64,000 nt of DNA from Oceanicola sp. 502str15 (lineage in GTDB: Bacteria; Pseudomonadota; Alphaproteobacteria; Rhodobacterales; Rhodobacteraceae): assembly GCF_024105635.1 (NCBI RefSeq), contig NZ_WYDQ01000001.1, positions 3,162,501 to 3,226,500 on the forward strand, written 5' to 3'. Both the position numbers and the translations under genes were made by a program. Of the stretch, positions 25,540 to 34,593 are shown one piece after another; positions within the stretch are counted from its first letter, which is position 1; every line of letters begins with the position of its first letter. The notes beneath the pieces are model-generated. The model worked only from the letters and a program-made list of their open reading frames with translations. It was not told the origin of the DNA and ran no database searches.

Positions 25540-25977
25540 ATGAGTTCAGAGACATTCATTGTGGCGTACGAGGGCAAAGAAGGCGATACGCCCACGCTCG
25601 ACTACGCCATGGAACGCGCCTCGAAGGACGGCGCCAGTCTGCTTATCGTGCATATTCTGGAGTGGTCGCCCTACAGCTTCCTCACGCCCGAAGAAATCGA
25701 AGAGCGTCACGGTCGTCGCAAGCAGGAGATGTCGCGCGCGAAGGAAATCGTGCTCGATCCGGCCGTTGCCAGGGCGCAGGCCGCCGGCCTCGAAGCCAGG
25801 TGCGAACTTCGGTACGGCAGCGTCGTCGACAAGATCGTCGAGATCGCGAGCGAGACAGGGGCCTCTATGATCTTTGTCGGACGCGCCGGCTCGCAATCCA
25901 TCGCTGCACGGGTCTTCGGCTCGGTGCCCATAGGGCTCGCACAGGTTGCGCCCGTTCCCACCGTAATCGTGCCCTGA
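25540..25977 (+). CDS. Universal stress protein, UspA family
   Basis: 145 residues. It has the ATP-binding Usp signature G-2x-G-9x-G(S) visible as GRAG-9x-GS near 115-130, and the C-terminal VPTVIVP strand. Such proteins dimerise and respond to stress or starvation. Start ATG 25540, 17 bp before the next gene's start context, and it directly precedes the amino acid:cation symporter, which suggests a stress-linked regulation of that transporter. That link is inferred. Confidence 0.9.
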   Translation: MSSETFIVAYEGKEGDTPTLDYAMERASKDGASLLIVHILEWSPYSFLTPEEIEERHGRRKQEMSRAKEIVLDPAVARAQAAGLEARCELRYGSVVDKIVEIASETGASMIFVGRAGSQSIAARVFGSVPIGLAQVAPVPTVIVP

Positions 25978-25994
25978 GCGACGGAGACAGACAG

Positions 25995-27536
25995 ATGACA
26001 TTCAAAAAAGCACTCGCCGCTCTTCTCGCCACAATCTTCGCGCCCTTCCCGGCGCTGGCACAGGGCATTGACGAAACCATCAACACAATCTTCGCGGACT
26101 ATACCGGCTGGTATGTCTCCTTCATCTTCGCACCCCTTCCGGGCACCAACTTTTCGTGGATCGCGCTCTGGCTTGTCGTCGGCGCATTGGTGTTCACGTT
26201 CTATTTCGGCTTCATCCAGCTCAAAGGGTTTGCCCATTCGATCCGGCTGGTGAAGGGCGACTATTCAGACCCGAACGACGCTGGTGAAGTCAGCCATTTC
26301 CAGGCTCTCGCCACGGCCCTTTCGGGAACCGTGGGCCTCGGCAACATCGCCGGCGTTGCGGTCGCCGTGGGGATCGGCGGACCGGGCGCAACCTTCTGGA
26401 TGGTCGTCGCGGGCCTCTTCGGCATGGCGACCAAGTTCACCGAGTGCACGCTGGGTGTGAAGTACCGCAACGAGTACCCCGACGGGCGCGTCTCCGGCGG
26501 CCCGATGTACTACATCACCAAGGGTTTCTCCGAGCGCGGCCTGCCGGGCGGCAAGTTTCTTGCCGTCCTGTTCTGCATCTTCACCATCCTCGGCGCGCTT
26601 GGCGGCGGCAACATGTTCCAGGCCAACCAGGCTCACGCCCAACTTGCCGGCGTGATCGGGGACTACCCCGGTTGGATCACCGGTTTCGTCCTCGCGATTG
26701 TCACCTTTGCGGTCATCGTCGGCGGCATCAAGTCGATCGCCAAGGTCACCGAAAAGGTCGTGCCCTTCATGGGCATCTTCTACGTGGGCGTGTCGGTCAT
26801 CATTCTGCTGATGAACTTCGACATGATCGGCTGGGCCTTCGGGCAGATCTTCATGGGCGCCTTCACCGGTCTCGGTGTGCTGGGCGGCTTTACCGGCGCC
26901 CTGATCCAGGGTTTCCGCCGGGCAGCCTTCTCCAACGAGGCCGGCATCGGCTCTGCCGCCATCGCCCACTCGGCGGTGCGCACGAAGGAGCCGGTGACGG
27001 AGGGCTACGTTGCCCTGCTCGAACCCTTCATCGACACCGTGGTCATCTGCACCATGACCGCCCTCGTGATCGTCATCACCGGCGTTCTGAACGTCGATCC
27101 CGAGACCGGCCTCTATATCTGGAACGCCGAAGCCGGGCGGATCGCGACCGAAGGTGATGTGTCCGGCGTGGCACTCACCTCTGCAGCCTACGCCAAGGCC
27201 TTCACGTGGTTCCCGGTGCTTCTGGCCGTGGCCGTGGTGCTCTTTGCCTTCTCCACCATGATTTCGTGGAGCTACTACGGGCTGAAGGCCTGGACCTACC
27301 TCTTCGGGGAAGGCGGCACGACCGAGGTGCTCTTCAAGGTGATCTTCTGCATCTTCATCGTGATCGGTGCCGCCGCCAACCTCGGCCCGGTGATCGACTT
27401 CTCCGATGCCATGCTCTTCTCCATGGCGATCGTGAACATCATCGCGCTCTACCTGCTGATGCCGATCGTCAAGCGTGAGGTGAACAGCTATGTCTCCCGG
27501 CTCAAGTCCGGCGAGATCAAACGGTTCAAGCATTGA
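25995..27536 (+). CDS. Alanine/glycine:cation symporter family (AGCS) transporter
   Basis: 513 residues from ATG 25995. The N-terminus (MTFKKALAALLATIFAPFPALAQG) reads like a signal peptide with an AxA-type site. Around 10 further membrane helices follow, with the AGCS signature region GTVGLGNIAGVAVAVGIGGPGA and RRAAFSNEAGIGSAAIAHSA. AGCS members take up alanine or glycine with Na+ or H+. An in-frame extension upstream of 25995 overlaps usp in another frame and is not real. Spacing of 17 bp from usp suggests an operon. Confidence 0.92.
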   Translation: MTFKKALAALLATIFAPFPALAQGIDETINTIFADYTGWYVSFIFAPLPGTNFSWIALWLVVGALVFTFYFGFIQLKGFAHSIRLVKGDYSDPNDAGEVSHFQALATALSGTVGLGNIAGVAVAVGIGGPGATFWMVVAGLFGMATKFTECTLGVKYRNEYPDGRVSGGPMYYITKGFSERGLPGGKFLAVLFCIFTILGALGGGNMFQANQAHAQLAGVIGDYPGWITGFVLAIVTFAVIVGGIKSIAKVTEKVVPFMGIFYVGVSVIILLMNFDMIGWAFGQIFMGAFTGLGVLGGFTGALIQGFRRAAFSNEAGIGSAAIAHSAVRTKEPVTEGYVALLEPFIDTVVICTMTALVIVITGVLNVDPETGLYIWNAEAGRIATEGDVSGVALTSAAYAKAFTWFPVLLAVAVVLFAFSTMISWSYYGLKAWTYLFGEGGTTEVLFKVIFCIFIVIGAAANLGPVIDFSDAMLFSMAIVNIIALYLLMPIVKREVNSYVSRLKSGEIKRFKH

Positions 27537-27543
27537 GAAAGCC

Positions 27544-27571
27544 GGCGCTCCGCGAACACTCGCGGGGCGCC
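27544..27571. terminator. GC-rich hairpin between convergent genes
   Basis: GGCGCTCCGCGA (27544-27555) pairs with TCGCGGGGCGCC (27560-27571), 12 bp with one T·G wobble and a 4-base loop. No T-tract. It is placed where the transporter and reductase transcripts converge, so it is a likely transcript-end structure. Confidence 0.45.
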
Positions 27572-27585
27572 ATCCACCGCACGCC

Positions 27586-28551
27586 TTAGCCGAAGAGCTT
27601 TTCCTGTAGCTGATCCTCGGTAAGGCTTTCCGGCTGGCCACCTCGCGCCATCAACTCGACAGACAGCAACTGAATCCGCTCATTGAGGGGCGCTTCCACG
27701 CCGCAGGTCCGCGCAAGGGCAACAATCTCCCCGTTGAGATAATCGGTTTCGACGCTACCTGTGCCCCGGGCCAGGCTCTGAACTGTCGAGTTTCCGCCAC
27801 GACCCTGCGCAGCCTTCTCACGATCTTTCATATGAATGCGCCGTCGTTCGGTATCGCCTACGTCGGCCCAGCCTATGCCTGCCGCCGCCAACACCGCCTT
27901 CCCCTCCTCGCGGAGCGGGTCATCGAACGGCTTGCAATCGGCACCATGGGGCAGAAGGGCACCGGTAATGTTCCCGAGGTTCAGAAGCAATTTTCCATAC
28001 TTCGGAGCCATGGCGTCATCGCGCACCAACGTCGGAATATTGGCCCGCTCCAGCGCCGCTGCCATGGCCAGATCTGCTTCATCATGGCCCGACGGGAAGC
28101 GCCCCAGGTCGAAGATCCCGAAGCTCGGCTGACAGTGGATCGCAACCTCCCCCGGCTCCAGATAGCTGGCAGGCATCATGACCGTGACGGCATGCACATT
28201 CGGGAAGAACCGCAGCGCCAAAGGCTCGTTGGCTACTCCGTTCTGACAACAGAAAACGGGTTGCCGGTTCAGCCCCGCCGACCGCAGATCGGCCAGAGCT
28301 CCTGCGGTGTCCTGCCCCTTCACACAGAGCAGAACGGCATCGTCCTCGCGAAACTTGATCTCATTCGGATGACCGACACAGGGAAACCGCGCCACCTCAT
28401 GCCCGCGCTCACTGTCGAGCAGCAGGCCCTTGGCGCGGATCGCGTCCAGCATTCCCCCGCGGGCGATGCCGATCACCTCCTGCCCGCTCAACGACAGAGC
28501 CGCCGCCACGACTCCTCCGATTGCACCAACTCCGTGCACGATGATCCGCAT
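27586..28551 (-). CDS. 2-dehydropantoate 2-reductase-family oxidoreductase (PanE/ApbA fold)
   Basis: 321 residues from ATG 28551 with AGGAGGAATGTG before it. Rossmann motif IIVHGVGAIGGVVAAAL at 2-18, the ApbA segment LLCVKGQDTAGAL and VFCCQNGVANE, and C-terminal LGNITGALL. It would use NADPH to reduce a 2-keto acid such as ketopantoate (pantothenate pathway). Several paralogues usually exist, so I do not give the symbol panE. Confidence 0.82.
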   Translation of the reverse strand: MRIIVHGVGAIGGVVAAALSLSGQEVIGIARGGMLDAIRAKGLLLDSERGHEVARFPCVGHPNEIKFREDDAVLLCVKGQDTAGALADLRSAGLNRQPVFCCQNGVANEPLALRFFPNVHAVTVMMPASYLEPGEVAIHCQPSFGIFDLGRFPSGHDEADLAMAAALERANIPTLVRDDAMAPKYGKLLLNLGNITGALLPHGADCKPFDDPLREEGKAVLAAAGIGWADVGDTERRRIHMKDREKAAQGRGGNSTVQSLARGTGSVETDYLNGEIVALARTCGVEAPLNERIQLLSVELMARGGQPESLTEDQLQEKLFG

Positions 28552-28676
28552 CACATTCCTCCTGTTGCCCGGGCAAACTTCCACCAGACGGTAGATCGCG
28601 CAACCGCAAAGCCGCGGCCCGCTGGTTGCGCCACGCGCCCCTCCCGGCTTTAGTGCAAATCGGAGGGCGGCTTTCG

Positions 28677-29126
28677 ATGTCATGCGATCTGATCTGGAAC
28701 GAGTATCAACTGCTCTTCGGCGCCTATGCGGATTTTGACGGGCATGCCCTCACGCTCAAAGGCTGGTCTGTCACCGTTGGCCTGGCGGCGATGCTCTCGG
28801 CCTACAGCCAGCCAATCCTGAAGAACGGCCGCATCGCCTTGCTCCTTGCCGCCTTCTCCACCGTGCCATTCTACATTGTCGACGGCCTCTGGAAGACCTA
28901 CCAGCGAGCCTACCTCCCCCGCCTGCGCGAACTCGAGAGACTGTCAGCCGAATGCGGTGAGGGCTTCGCGATCATCGGCGACTGGGCCGGAACTATCGGC
29001 GAAAAAGTTCTGCCGGTGTTTCTCTTCCCCAACGTTCTGCTCCCGCACGCCTTCATACTGGCCGCAGGCTGCCTGCTGGCGTGGAAGTTTCCGCCCGGCC
29101 CCGGAAAACTGGAAGTACGCGCCTAA
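28677..29126 (+). CDS. Hypothetical membrane protein
   Basis: 149 residues from ATG 28677, with GGAGGG 9 bp upstream. Hydrophobic stretches at ~32-50, ~56-75 and ~115-142 suggest 3-4 membrane helices. No family is recognised. Divergent from the PanE-like gene by about 125 bp and convergent with ahcY. Confidence 0.65.
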   Translation: MSCDLIWNEYQLLFGAYADFDGHALTLKGWSVTVGLAAMLSAYSQPILKNGRIALLLAAFSTVPFYIVDGLWKTYQRAYLPRLRELERLSAECGEGFAIIGDWAGTIGEKVLPVFLFPNVLLPHAFILAAGCLLAWKFPPGPGKLEVRA

Positions 29127-29186
29127 GAGAACGGCCCCGGGTTCTCCCCCGAGGCCGCCATCCGTAGGGTAAAACCCACCTCAATC

Positions 29187-30575
29187 TCAGTACCGATAGT
29201 GCTCCGGCTTGAACGGCCCTTCCGGCGTGACGCCGATATAGGCCGCCTGCTCCGTCGAGAGCTTCGAAAGCTTCACCCCGATCCGGTCGAGGTGCAGCAT
29301 CGCCACCTTCTCGTCGAGATGCTTGGGCAGGATGTAGACGCCGGGCTGGTATTCCTCGCCCTTGGTCCACAGCTCGATCTGCGCCAGCACCTGGTTGGTG
29401 AAACTCGCACTCATCACGAAGGAGGGGTGGCCGGTGGCATTGCCAAGGTTCAGCAGCCGCCCTTCGGACAACAGGATGATCCGGCTGCCGCCGGGCATCT
29501 CGATCATGTCCACCTGGTCCTTGATGTTGGTCCATTTGTGGTTGCGCAGATTGGCCACCTGAATCTCGTTGTCGAAGTGGCCGATGTTGCCGACGATCGC
29601 CATGTCCTTCATCTCGCGCATGTGCTCGATGCGGATCACGTCCTTGTTGCCGGTGGTGGTAATGAAGATGTCGGCACTCGCGGCCACCTCTTCCAGCGTG
29701 ACCACCTCGAAACCGTCCATCGCCGCCTGAAGCGCGCAGATCGGATCGACCTCTGTCACCTTCACGCGCGCACCCGCACCCTGAAGGCTCGCGGCACAAC
29801 CCTTGCCCACGTCGCCGTAGCCGCAGACAACGGCGACCTTGCCGGCCATCATCACGTCCGTGGCGCGGCGAATGCCGTCAACCAGCGATTCCTTGCAGCC
29901 ATACTTGTTGTCGAATTTCGACTTGGTGACGCTGTCGTTCACGTTGATCGCAGGGAAGGGAAGCTGGCCCTTCTTGTGCAGGTCATACAGACGGTGCACG
30001 CCGGTCGTCGTCTCTTCCGACACGCCCTTGATCGCTTCGCGAGTCTTGGTGAACCACCCGGGGCTCTCGGCCATGCGCTTCTTGATCTGCGCCTTGATGA
30101 CCTCTTCTTCCTCGGACTGCGGCACAGGGATGATGTCTTCACCCGCCTCGGCGCGAGCACCCAGCAGCACGTAAAGCGTGGCGTCGCCGCCATCATCGAG
30201 GATCATGTTCGCGCCCTCGGGGAACATGAACGACTTGTCGAGATAGTCCCAATGCTCTTCCAGGCTTTGGCCCTTGATCGCAAAAACCGGCACGCCCGAT
30301 TTCGCAATCGCCGCCGCAGCATGATCCTGAGTGGAGAAAATGTTGCAGCTTGCCCAGCGCACATCAGCACCCAGCGCGACCAGCGTTTCGATCAGCACTG
30401 CAGTCTGAATGGTCATGTGGAGGGACCCGACGATGCGCGCGCCCTTCAGCGGCTTGCTGTCGCCATACTCGGCCCGACAGGCCATGAGACCCGGCATTTC
30501 AGTCTCGGCAATATCCAGCTCCTTGCGGCCGAACTCGGCAAGAGAGATGTCTTTAACAACGTAATCGGCAGCCAT
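29187..30575 (-). CDS. ahcY: S-adenosylhomocysteinase
   Basis: 462 residues from ATG 30575 ([10 protein letters not shown]). NAD-binding loop [12 protein letters not shown] and conserved active-site segments [27 protein letters not shown], ending KPEHYRY. It hydrolyses S-adenosylhomocysteine to homocysteine and adenosine, relieving product inhibition of methyltransferases. The start MQLERP at 30593 is also possible but less likely. A short perfect hairpin precedes the ribosome-binding site (30588-30606). Confidence 0.97.
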   Translation of the reverse strand: MAADYVVKDISLAEFGRKELDIAETEMPGLMACRAEYGDSKPLKGARIVGSLHMTIQTAVLIETLVALGADVRWASCNIFSTQDHAAAAIAKSGVPVFAIKGQSLEEHWDYLDKSFMFPEGANMILDDGGDATLYVLLGARAEAGEDIIPVPQSEEEEVIKAQIKKRMAESPGWFTKTREAIKGVSEETTTGVHRLYDLHKKGQLPFPAINVNDSVTKSKFDNKYGCKESLVDGIRRATDVMMAGKVAVVCGYGDVGKGCAASLQGAGARVKVTEVDPICALQAAMDGFEVVTLEEVAASADIFITTTGNKDVIRIEHMREMKDMAIVGNIGHFDNEIQVANLRNHKWTNIKDQVDMIEMPGGSRIILLSEGRLLNLGNATGHPSFVMSASFTNQVLAQIELWTKGEEYQPGVYILPKHLDEKVAMLHLDRIGVKLSKLSTEQAAYIGVTPEGPFKPEHYRY

Positions 30576-30587
30576 TGGGCGCTCCAA

Positions 30588-30606
30588 CTGCAAGTTTCAC
30601 TTGCAG
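30588..30606 (-). other. Perfect 8-bp hairpin upstream of ahcY
   Basis: CTGCAAGT-GAA-ACTTGCAG in the minus-strand leader, with TTGGAG immediately after it and the ahcY ATG 12 nt from the hairpin base. A 3-nt GAA loop. It could modulate ribosome access. It does not have the layout of a SAM/SAH riboswitch that I can recognise. Confidence 0.35.
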
Positions 30607-30669
30607 CGGCACATAGCACCCGGCCCGCACCCCATCAACCAGACCTGGCGAATGCAGGGCGTTTGGCGT

Positions 30670-30975
30670 TCAGGATGCTTCACCTTTCACGCCGACAAAC
30701 CCGGTTGCTTCATGAAAGTCTTCACCGGTGAAGGCCACGCAGGTCTCGCCGCCCGGATCGGTCACGAGAATGGTAAAACTGCCCGTTTCCTTCGATGCCC
30801 AGATCTCGACGAGGGAGTCCTCGCTCTGCAGGCCGCCGGCGACGGGCTGCTCCTGATACGTCTCTACAAGCTGGTCGACGAAGAACTGCCGTTTGCCGCA
30901 GGGTCCGTCAGCCGTTTGTGCCGCGAGGGGGGCAGAGGCGAGCAGAAGTGCGGTGGTTGCAAGGGCGGTTTTCAT
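30670..30975 (-). CDS. Hypothetical periplasmic protein
   Basis: 101 residues with a clear Sec signal peptide (hydrophobic ~4-16, AxA-type site LAAQ). Mature part short, acidic, with two cysteines (PCGKR and GETCVAF) that could form a disulphide. No known family. Single gene, with the ahcY start upstream in the leftward direction 95 bp beyond its stop. Confidence 0.6.
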   Translation of the reverse strand: MKTALATTALLLASAPLAAQTADGPCGKRQFFVDQLVETYQEQPVAGGLQSEDSLVEIWASKETGSFTILVTDPGGETCVAFTGEDFHEATGFVGVKGEAS

Positions 30976-31138
30976 GATCCTGTCCTTCGGGCCGCCAACC
31001 TCTCGTTCTCGGCGCGACCCATGAGTGAATTTTTCGTCTTGTCAGCAGCTTAACCCCCAAAGCCCCCGTGAGGTTCCGCGCCGCGTTTACACCTCGCCGT
31101 GATCGCGCTACCCAATTCCCTGCGAGAGGGAGACGAAA

Positions 31139-31735
31139 ATGGCCAAGGCACCGCCCCGCGCATGGCAGCGCATGCTCTCGGGTCGCAGGCTTGATCTGCT
31201 GGATCCGACGCCAGTGGATATCGAGATCGAGGATATCGCCCACGGCCTCGCCTTCGTCGCCCGGTGGAACGGCCAGACCCATGGCGACTTCGCGTATTCC
31301 GTGGCCGAGCATTCGCTTCTGGTAGAAGCGCTTTACAGCCGGATGAACCCCGATGCCCCGGTCAAGTGGAAGCTGGCTGCCCTGCTGCACGATGCGCCCG
31401 AGTACGTCATCGGAGACATGATTTCTCCCGTAAAGGCCGCCGTCGGCCCCGGCTACGGCGCGCTGGATGATCGCCTCACCTCCGCAATCCACATTCGCTT
31501 CGGCCTGCCCGCGCAGGTGCCTGTGGCGGTGAAAAGGCAGATCAAGAAGGCCGATCGCATCTCTGCCTGGCTGGAGGCTACAAGAATTGCGGGGTTCACC
31601 GTGGCCGAGGCCAACAAGTTCTTCGGAGTGCCTGCCCCCGCGCTGATCGAGAACCTGGAAATCACCTTGAGGCCCCCAGTGGACGTCCGCAACGATTTTA
31701 CCGCGCGGCACAACCAGTTGCTGGCTGCGCTCTGA
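31139..31735 (+). CDS. HD-domain metal-dependent phosphohydrolase (YfbR-like)
   Basis: 198 residues. HD-domain residues are visible as EHSLLVEAL (first His) and ALLHDAPEYVIGD (HD), with a later Asp near KADRISAWLEA. YfbR-type proteins dephosphorylate deoxynucleoside 5'-monophosphates. Start ATG 31139 after GAGGGAGAC. Overlaps the following membrane-protein gene by one base (TGATG), so the two are coupled. Confidence 0.85.
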   Translation: MAKAPPRAWQRMLSGRRLDLLDPTPVDIEIEDIAHGLAFVARWNGQTHGDFAYSVAEHSLLVEALYSRMNPDAPVKWKLAALLHDAPEYVIGDMISPVKAAVGPGYGALDDRLTSAIHIRFGLPAQVPVAVKRQIKKADRISAWLEATRIAGFTVAEANKFFGVPAPALIENLEITLRPPVDVRNDFTARHNQLLAAL

Positions 31736-32676
31736 TGGCGCCGGCGGCCTTCCGGGCTCTGGCCTTCGTCGTCTACGCCTTCTGTTCCTACGGCATACTT
31801 TTTCATGTGCCGCAGACGCTGAAAGCTCTAACCCCCGCCCCGGTCGCAACCATAGCCATCCTGCTCTGGCTCGGCCTCGGCCTGGGCTTCGCCGGGCAGC
31901 TCCTGTTCGACTGGCACCGACGCCATAGCTATCTGACCGTCCTCGGCCGCACGTCGCTCGCCCTGCTATTGGTATCCGCCCTGCTGGTCGTCCTTTGGGT
32001 TGAGACAGTGATCTGCATCGCCATGGCCCTGCCCATCGCCATCGCCGCCGCGGCTCCGGGCATCTGGTTTACCCGCCTTCTGATGGCCCGGTTCGAGCGT
32101 CAGGCGCATTTCTGCCTCGCGCTTCTGGCCGTTCCCTTCGCTGCGCCCTTTTTCGACCTCCCCGTGCCCGACATGTCCGAGCATGTCTCCGTTTCCACCT
32201 CAATCGTCATCGCCGCCCCGAAGTCGGTGATCCGCGCCGAGGCGGAAAATGTCTCTAACATTGCCGAAAGTGAGCAGATCTGGACGATAACCCACAACCT
32301 TCTGCGGGCGCCGCGGCCGGTCTCGGCTGCTACCCGGGACGGCATCCGATACGCCACCTGGACCAAGGGGGTGCGCTTCGAGGAGCACCTTCTGCCGGGC
32401 CCGGACCTTGCCTGGCGCTTCGCCTTCCCCGACCCGGAGTTAATGAAGGCGCTCGATCCGCGCGTTTCCCCCATTGGCCCTGAAGTCACCATGCTGGAAG
32501 GTCGCTACAGCTTCGAGCCGCTCGGGCCGTCGCTCACCCGCGTCACCCTAACCACGACCTACCGTCTGAATACCCCGATCAACCCCTATCTCAAGCCCTG
32601 GGGTCACCTCATCCTGACCGACATGCACAACGCCGTTCTGCATGTGATCACAAACCGAGCCGAGTCCCGCTCATGA
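31735..32676 (+). CDS. Membrane protein with SRPBCC-like C-terminal domain
   Basis: 313 residues. Four transmembrane segments in residues ~7-130 (for example VATIAILLWLGLGLGFAGQLLF) are followed by a domain of ~145 residues beginning HVSVSTSIVIAAPKSVIRAEAENV, which fits a START/SRPBCC helix-grip polyketide-cyclase-like fold that binds hydrophobic ligands. Function unknown. Coupled to the HD gene and overlapped 4 bp by the acetyltransferase gene. Confidence 0.7.
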   Translation: MAPAAFRALAFVVYAFCSYGILFHVPQTLKALTPAPVATIAILLWLGLGLGFAGQLLFDWHRRHSYLTVLGRTSLALLLVSALLVVLWVETVICIAMALPIAIAAAAPGIWFTRLLMARFERQAHFCLALLAVPFAAPFFDLPVPDMSEHVSVSTSIVIAAPKSVIRAEAENVSNIAESEQIWTITHNLLRAPRPVSAATRDGIRYATWTKGVRFEEHLLPGPDLAWRFAFPDPELMKALDPRVSPIGPEVTMLEGRYSFEPLGPSLTRVTLTTTYRLNTPINPYLKPWGHLILTDMHNAVLHVITNRAESRS

Positions 32677-33155
32677 TCCACATTCGCCCCGCCACCCCAG
32701 CCGACGCCCGCGCCATCACCGAGCTCCTGCAAGAGATCGTCGATGCCGGCGGCACGACTGCGATCACCGGACAGGTGAAACGCGAAGACATCGCAGCCCA
32801 GATACGCGCCACGCCCCGCGCCGCCTGGCATGTGGCCGAAGACGAAACTGGCGAGTTGCTCGGCTTCCAATGGATCGACCCGATGATCGAAGAGCCCGAA
32901 ACCTGCGCCGAAATCGCCACCTTCGCCCGCAAGGGCCGCACGGGTCTCGGCATTGGCTCCGCGCTTTTCAAAGCTACGCAAGAGGCCGCAAGACGTCTCG
33001 ATTACACTTGGATCCGCGCCAATATCCGCGCCGACAATGCAGGCGGCCTGGCCTACTATCAATCGCGCGGCTTCGAGGACTACGGCCGCATCGAAGGCTA
33101 TGTGATGGGAGATGGCACCGTGGTCGACAAGGTGCTCAAACGGTTCGATCTCTAG
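32673..33155 (+). CDS. GNAT-family N-acetyltransferase
   Basis: 160 residues. GNAT motifs: IHIRPATPADARAI at the start, acetyl-CoA pyrophosphate loop RKGRTGLGIGSALF (Q/RxxGxG/A) and a conserved NIRADNAGGLAYYQSRGFEDYG. Closest in look to the phosphinothricin/amino-acid acetyltransferase subgroup. Acceptor unknown. Overlaps the preceding gene by ATGA. Confidence 0.88.
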   Translation: MIHIRPATPADARAITELLQEIVDAGGTTAITGQVKREDIAAQIRATPRAAWHVAEDETGELLGFQWIDPMIEEPETCAEIATFARKGRTGLGIGSALFKATQEAARRLDYTWIRANIRADNAGGLAYYQSRGFEDYGRIEGYVMGDGTVVDKVLKRFDL

Positions 33156-33219
33156 TATTGCATAGGGATCCTATGCCGCCCGCCACGCCCAAGCAGCCAA
33201 TCCGCAGGATTTCGACAGG

Positions 33220-33588
33220 ATGACAGCAACCCGTTCGGCTCAACCCCCGAGGCACGGCATTCCGCCCATCAGCGTGATGACCCGCCTCGCCGCCTTCCTC
33301 CTCACCACAACCCCTGCCACCGCCCAGAATGTCACCCCAGAATGGACGGCCCGCAAATGCGAGCTCTACGAGATGGCCTTTGCCGATGCCCTCTCCATAC
33401 AGGGGCCCTCCGGTCTGCGAGAGAGCTTTCTCGCCGAAAATGACGCCTTCGTTGCAACCGGGTGCTCCACGCGCCAAAGCGTCTGTGCCGAAACTCCCGA
33501 AGAGGTCGCGCTGGCCAATCTCTTGACCGTCATGACAATGAACGAGGGAATGGCGAGCACCTTCGTGCCCTTTGGCTGCGCGCCGTAG
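33220..33588 (+). CDS. Hypothetical small secreted protein
   Basis: 122 residues from ATG 33220, or 102 from ATG 33277, which would begin with a signal-peptide-like MTRLAAFLLTTTPATAQ. Mature part has four cysteines (CELYE, GCSTR, SVCAE, GCAP) suggesting disulphides. No family recognised. ATG 33277 makes the more sensible secretion signal. Confidence 0.5.
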   Translation: MTATRSAQPPRHGIPPISVMTRLAAFLLTTTPATAQNVTPEWTARKCELYEMAFADALSIQGPSGLRESFLAENDAFVATGCSTRQSVCAETPEEVALANLLTVMTMNEGMASTFVPFGCAP

Positions 33589-33606
33589 CTCGCCGCTCGG
33601 CGCGCC

Positions 33607-33948
33607 TCAGGTGCGGCCGCAGGTTATGCCGGCCGAGCGCTCGCCCTCCATCCAGCCCACAAGCTCCCGCCCGCGAAAGACAACCACCAACCCGTCCCGA
33701 AAGCCGATCAACCCAAGGCCGTTGCCGCAGGGCTCTTCCGTCACCACCGGCCCTGCAAGCTTTTGCAGCGCAACGGTGGCGCCGGGGTTTACCCGGTCGA
33801 AGCTGACTTCCTGCGGTGAGCCCGGCACGCCGATGCCGGTCGGACGAAGCTCGTAGCCCAGCGCCGGACCGGCAGGCTGTGTGCCTTCGGAGGTGGCAAC
33901 GCATCCGGCAAGAAGAACCGGGAAGAATGCCAGAAGATGCCGTGTCAT
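33607..33948 (-). CDS. Hypothetical lipoprotein
   Basis: 113 residues from ATG 33948. Signal with lipobox LLAGC at ~13-17, so lipidated at Cys17. The mature part has no recognisable domain. It lies 8 bp beyond the regA stop and runs in the same direction, so may be cotranscribed with senC-regA, without evidence of functional linkage. Confidence 0.6.
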   Translation of the reverse strand: MTRHLLAFFPVLLAGCVATSEGTQPAGPALGYELRPTGIGVPGSPQEVSFDRVNPGATVALQKLAGPVVTEEPCGNGLGLIGFRDGLVVVFRGRELVGWMEGERSAGITCGRT

Positions 33949-33956
33949 CGCGCGTC

Positions 33957-34511
33957 CTATTTCGGGGAACGCTTGGCCAGAATACGCTGCAGGGTACGGC
34001 GGTGCATGTTGAGCCGTCGCGCGGTTTCGCTGACGTTGCGGTCGCAAAGCTCATACACCCGCTGGATATGCTCCCATCGCACCCGGTCGGCACTCATCGG
34101 GTTTTCCGGCGGCGGCGGAAGTTCGTCACCACTGGCCAGGAGGGCGGCCGTCACTTCGTTGGCGTCAGCGGGTTTTGACAGGTAGTCCGTGGCCCCGATC
34201 TTCACCGCCGCAACGGCCGTTGCAATCGCACCATAGCCAGTGAGCACAACCACCTTGGCGTCGGGCCGTTTTTCTCGAATGGTTTCAACCACGTCGAGCC
34301 CGTTGCCATCTTCGAGGCGCAGGTCGATCACGGCATAGGCCGGCGGGCGGGCAGTAGCGATTGCACGTCCTGCAGCAACGGATCCAGCCATTTCGGGCTC
34401 AAATCCGCGTTTCTCCATTGCCCTTGCCAACCGCCGCAGAAACGGCTCGTCGTCATCCACAATCAGAAGGGATTTGTCTTCCCCGATCTCGCTGAGATCC
34501 CGCTCGGCCAC
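33957..34511 (-). CDS. regA: Global redox response regulator RegA/PrrA
   Basis: 184 residues from GTG 34511, with GGAGGGAG upstream; this start gives the length of characterised RegA. Receiver domain with acidic pocket LLIVDDDEPF and phosphoacceptor D63 in VIDLRLEDGNGLD, then a proline-rich linker (GDELPPPPENPMSADR) and a Fis-type HTH (NVSETARRLNMHRRTLQRILAKR). The RegB/RegA pair controls photosynthesis, respiration, nitrogen and carbon fixation genes in response to redox state. Genes run senC-regA leftward and regB rightward, the conserved arrangement. Confidence 0.96.
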   Translation of the reverse strand: MAERDLSEIGEDKSLLIVDDDEPFLRRLARAMEKRGFEPEMAGSVAAGRAIATARPPAYAVIDLRLEDGNGLDVVETIREKRPDAKVVVLTGYGAIATAVAAVKIGATDYLSKPADANEVTAALLASGDELPPPPENPMSADRVRWEHIQRVYELCDRNVSETARRLNMHRRTLQRILAKRSPK

Positions 34512-34593
34512 GCGCTCCCTCCGCTGGTCGCTGGTTTTGTCAGAACACGCTATACGGGCGGCAATAGCGCCACAAGCCTTTCCGTACAGGCGT

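Noticed and set aside
25464..25994. An in-frame upstream extension of the AGCS transporter
   Set aside because: It overlaps the well-supported usp gene in another frame and has no similarity. The ATG at 25995 starts a credible signal-peptide-like segment.
30576..30640. SAM/SAH riboswitch upstream of ahcY
   Set aside because: The leader has a hairpin and a TTGGAG, superficially like this class, but the stem loop is only three bases and cannot hold the pseudoknot-forming loop of SAM/SAH elements.
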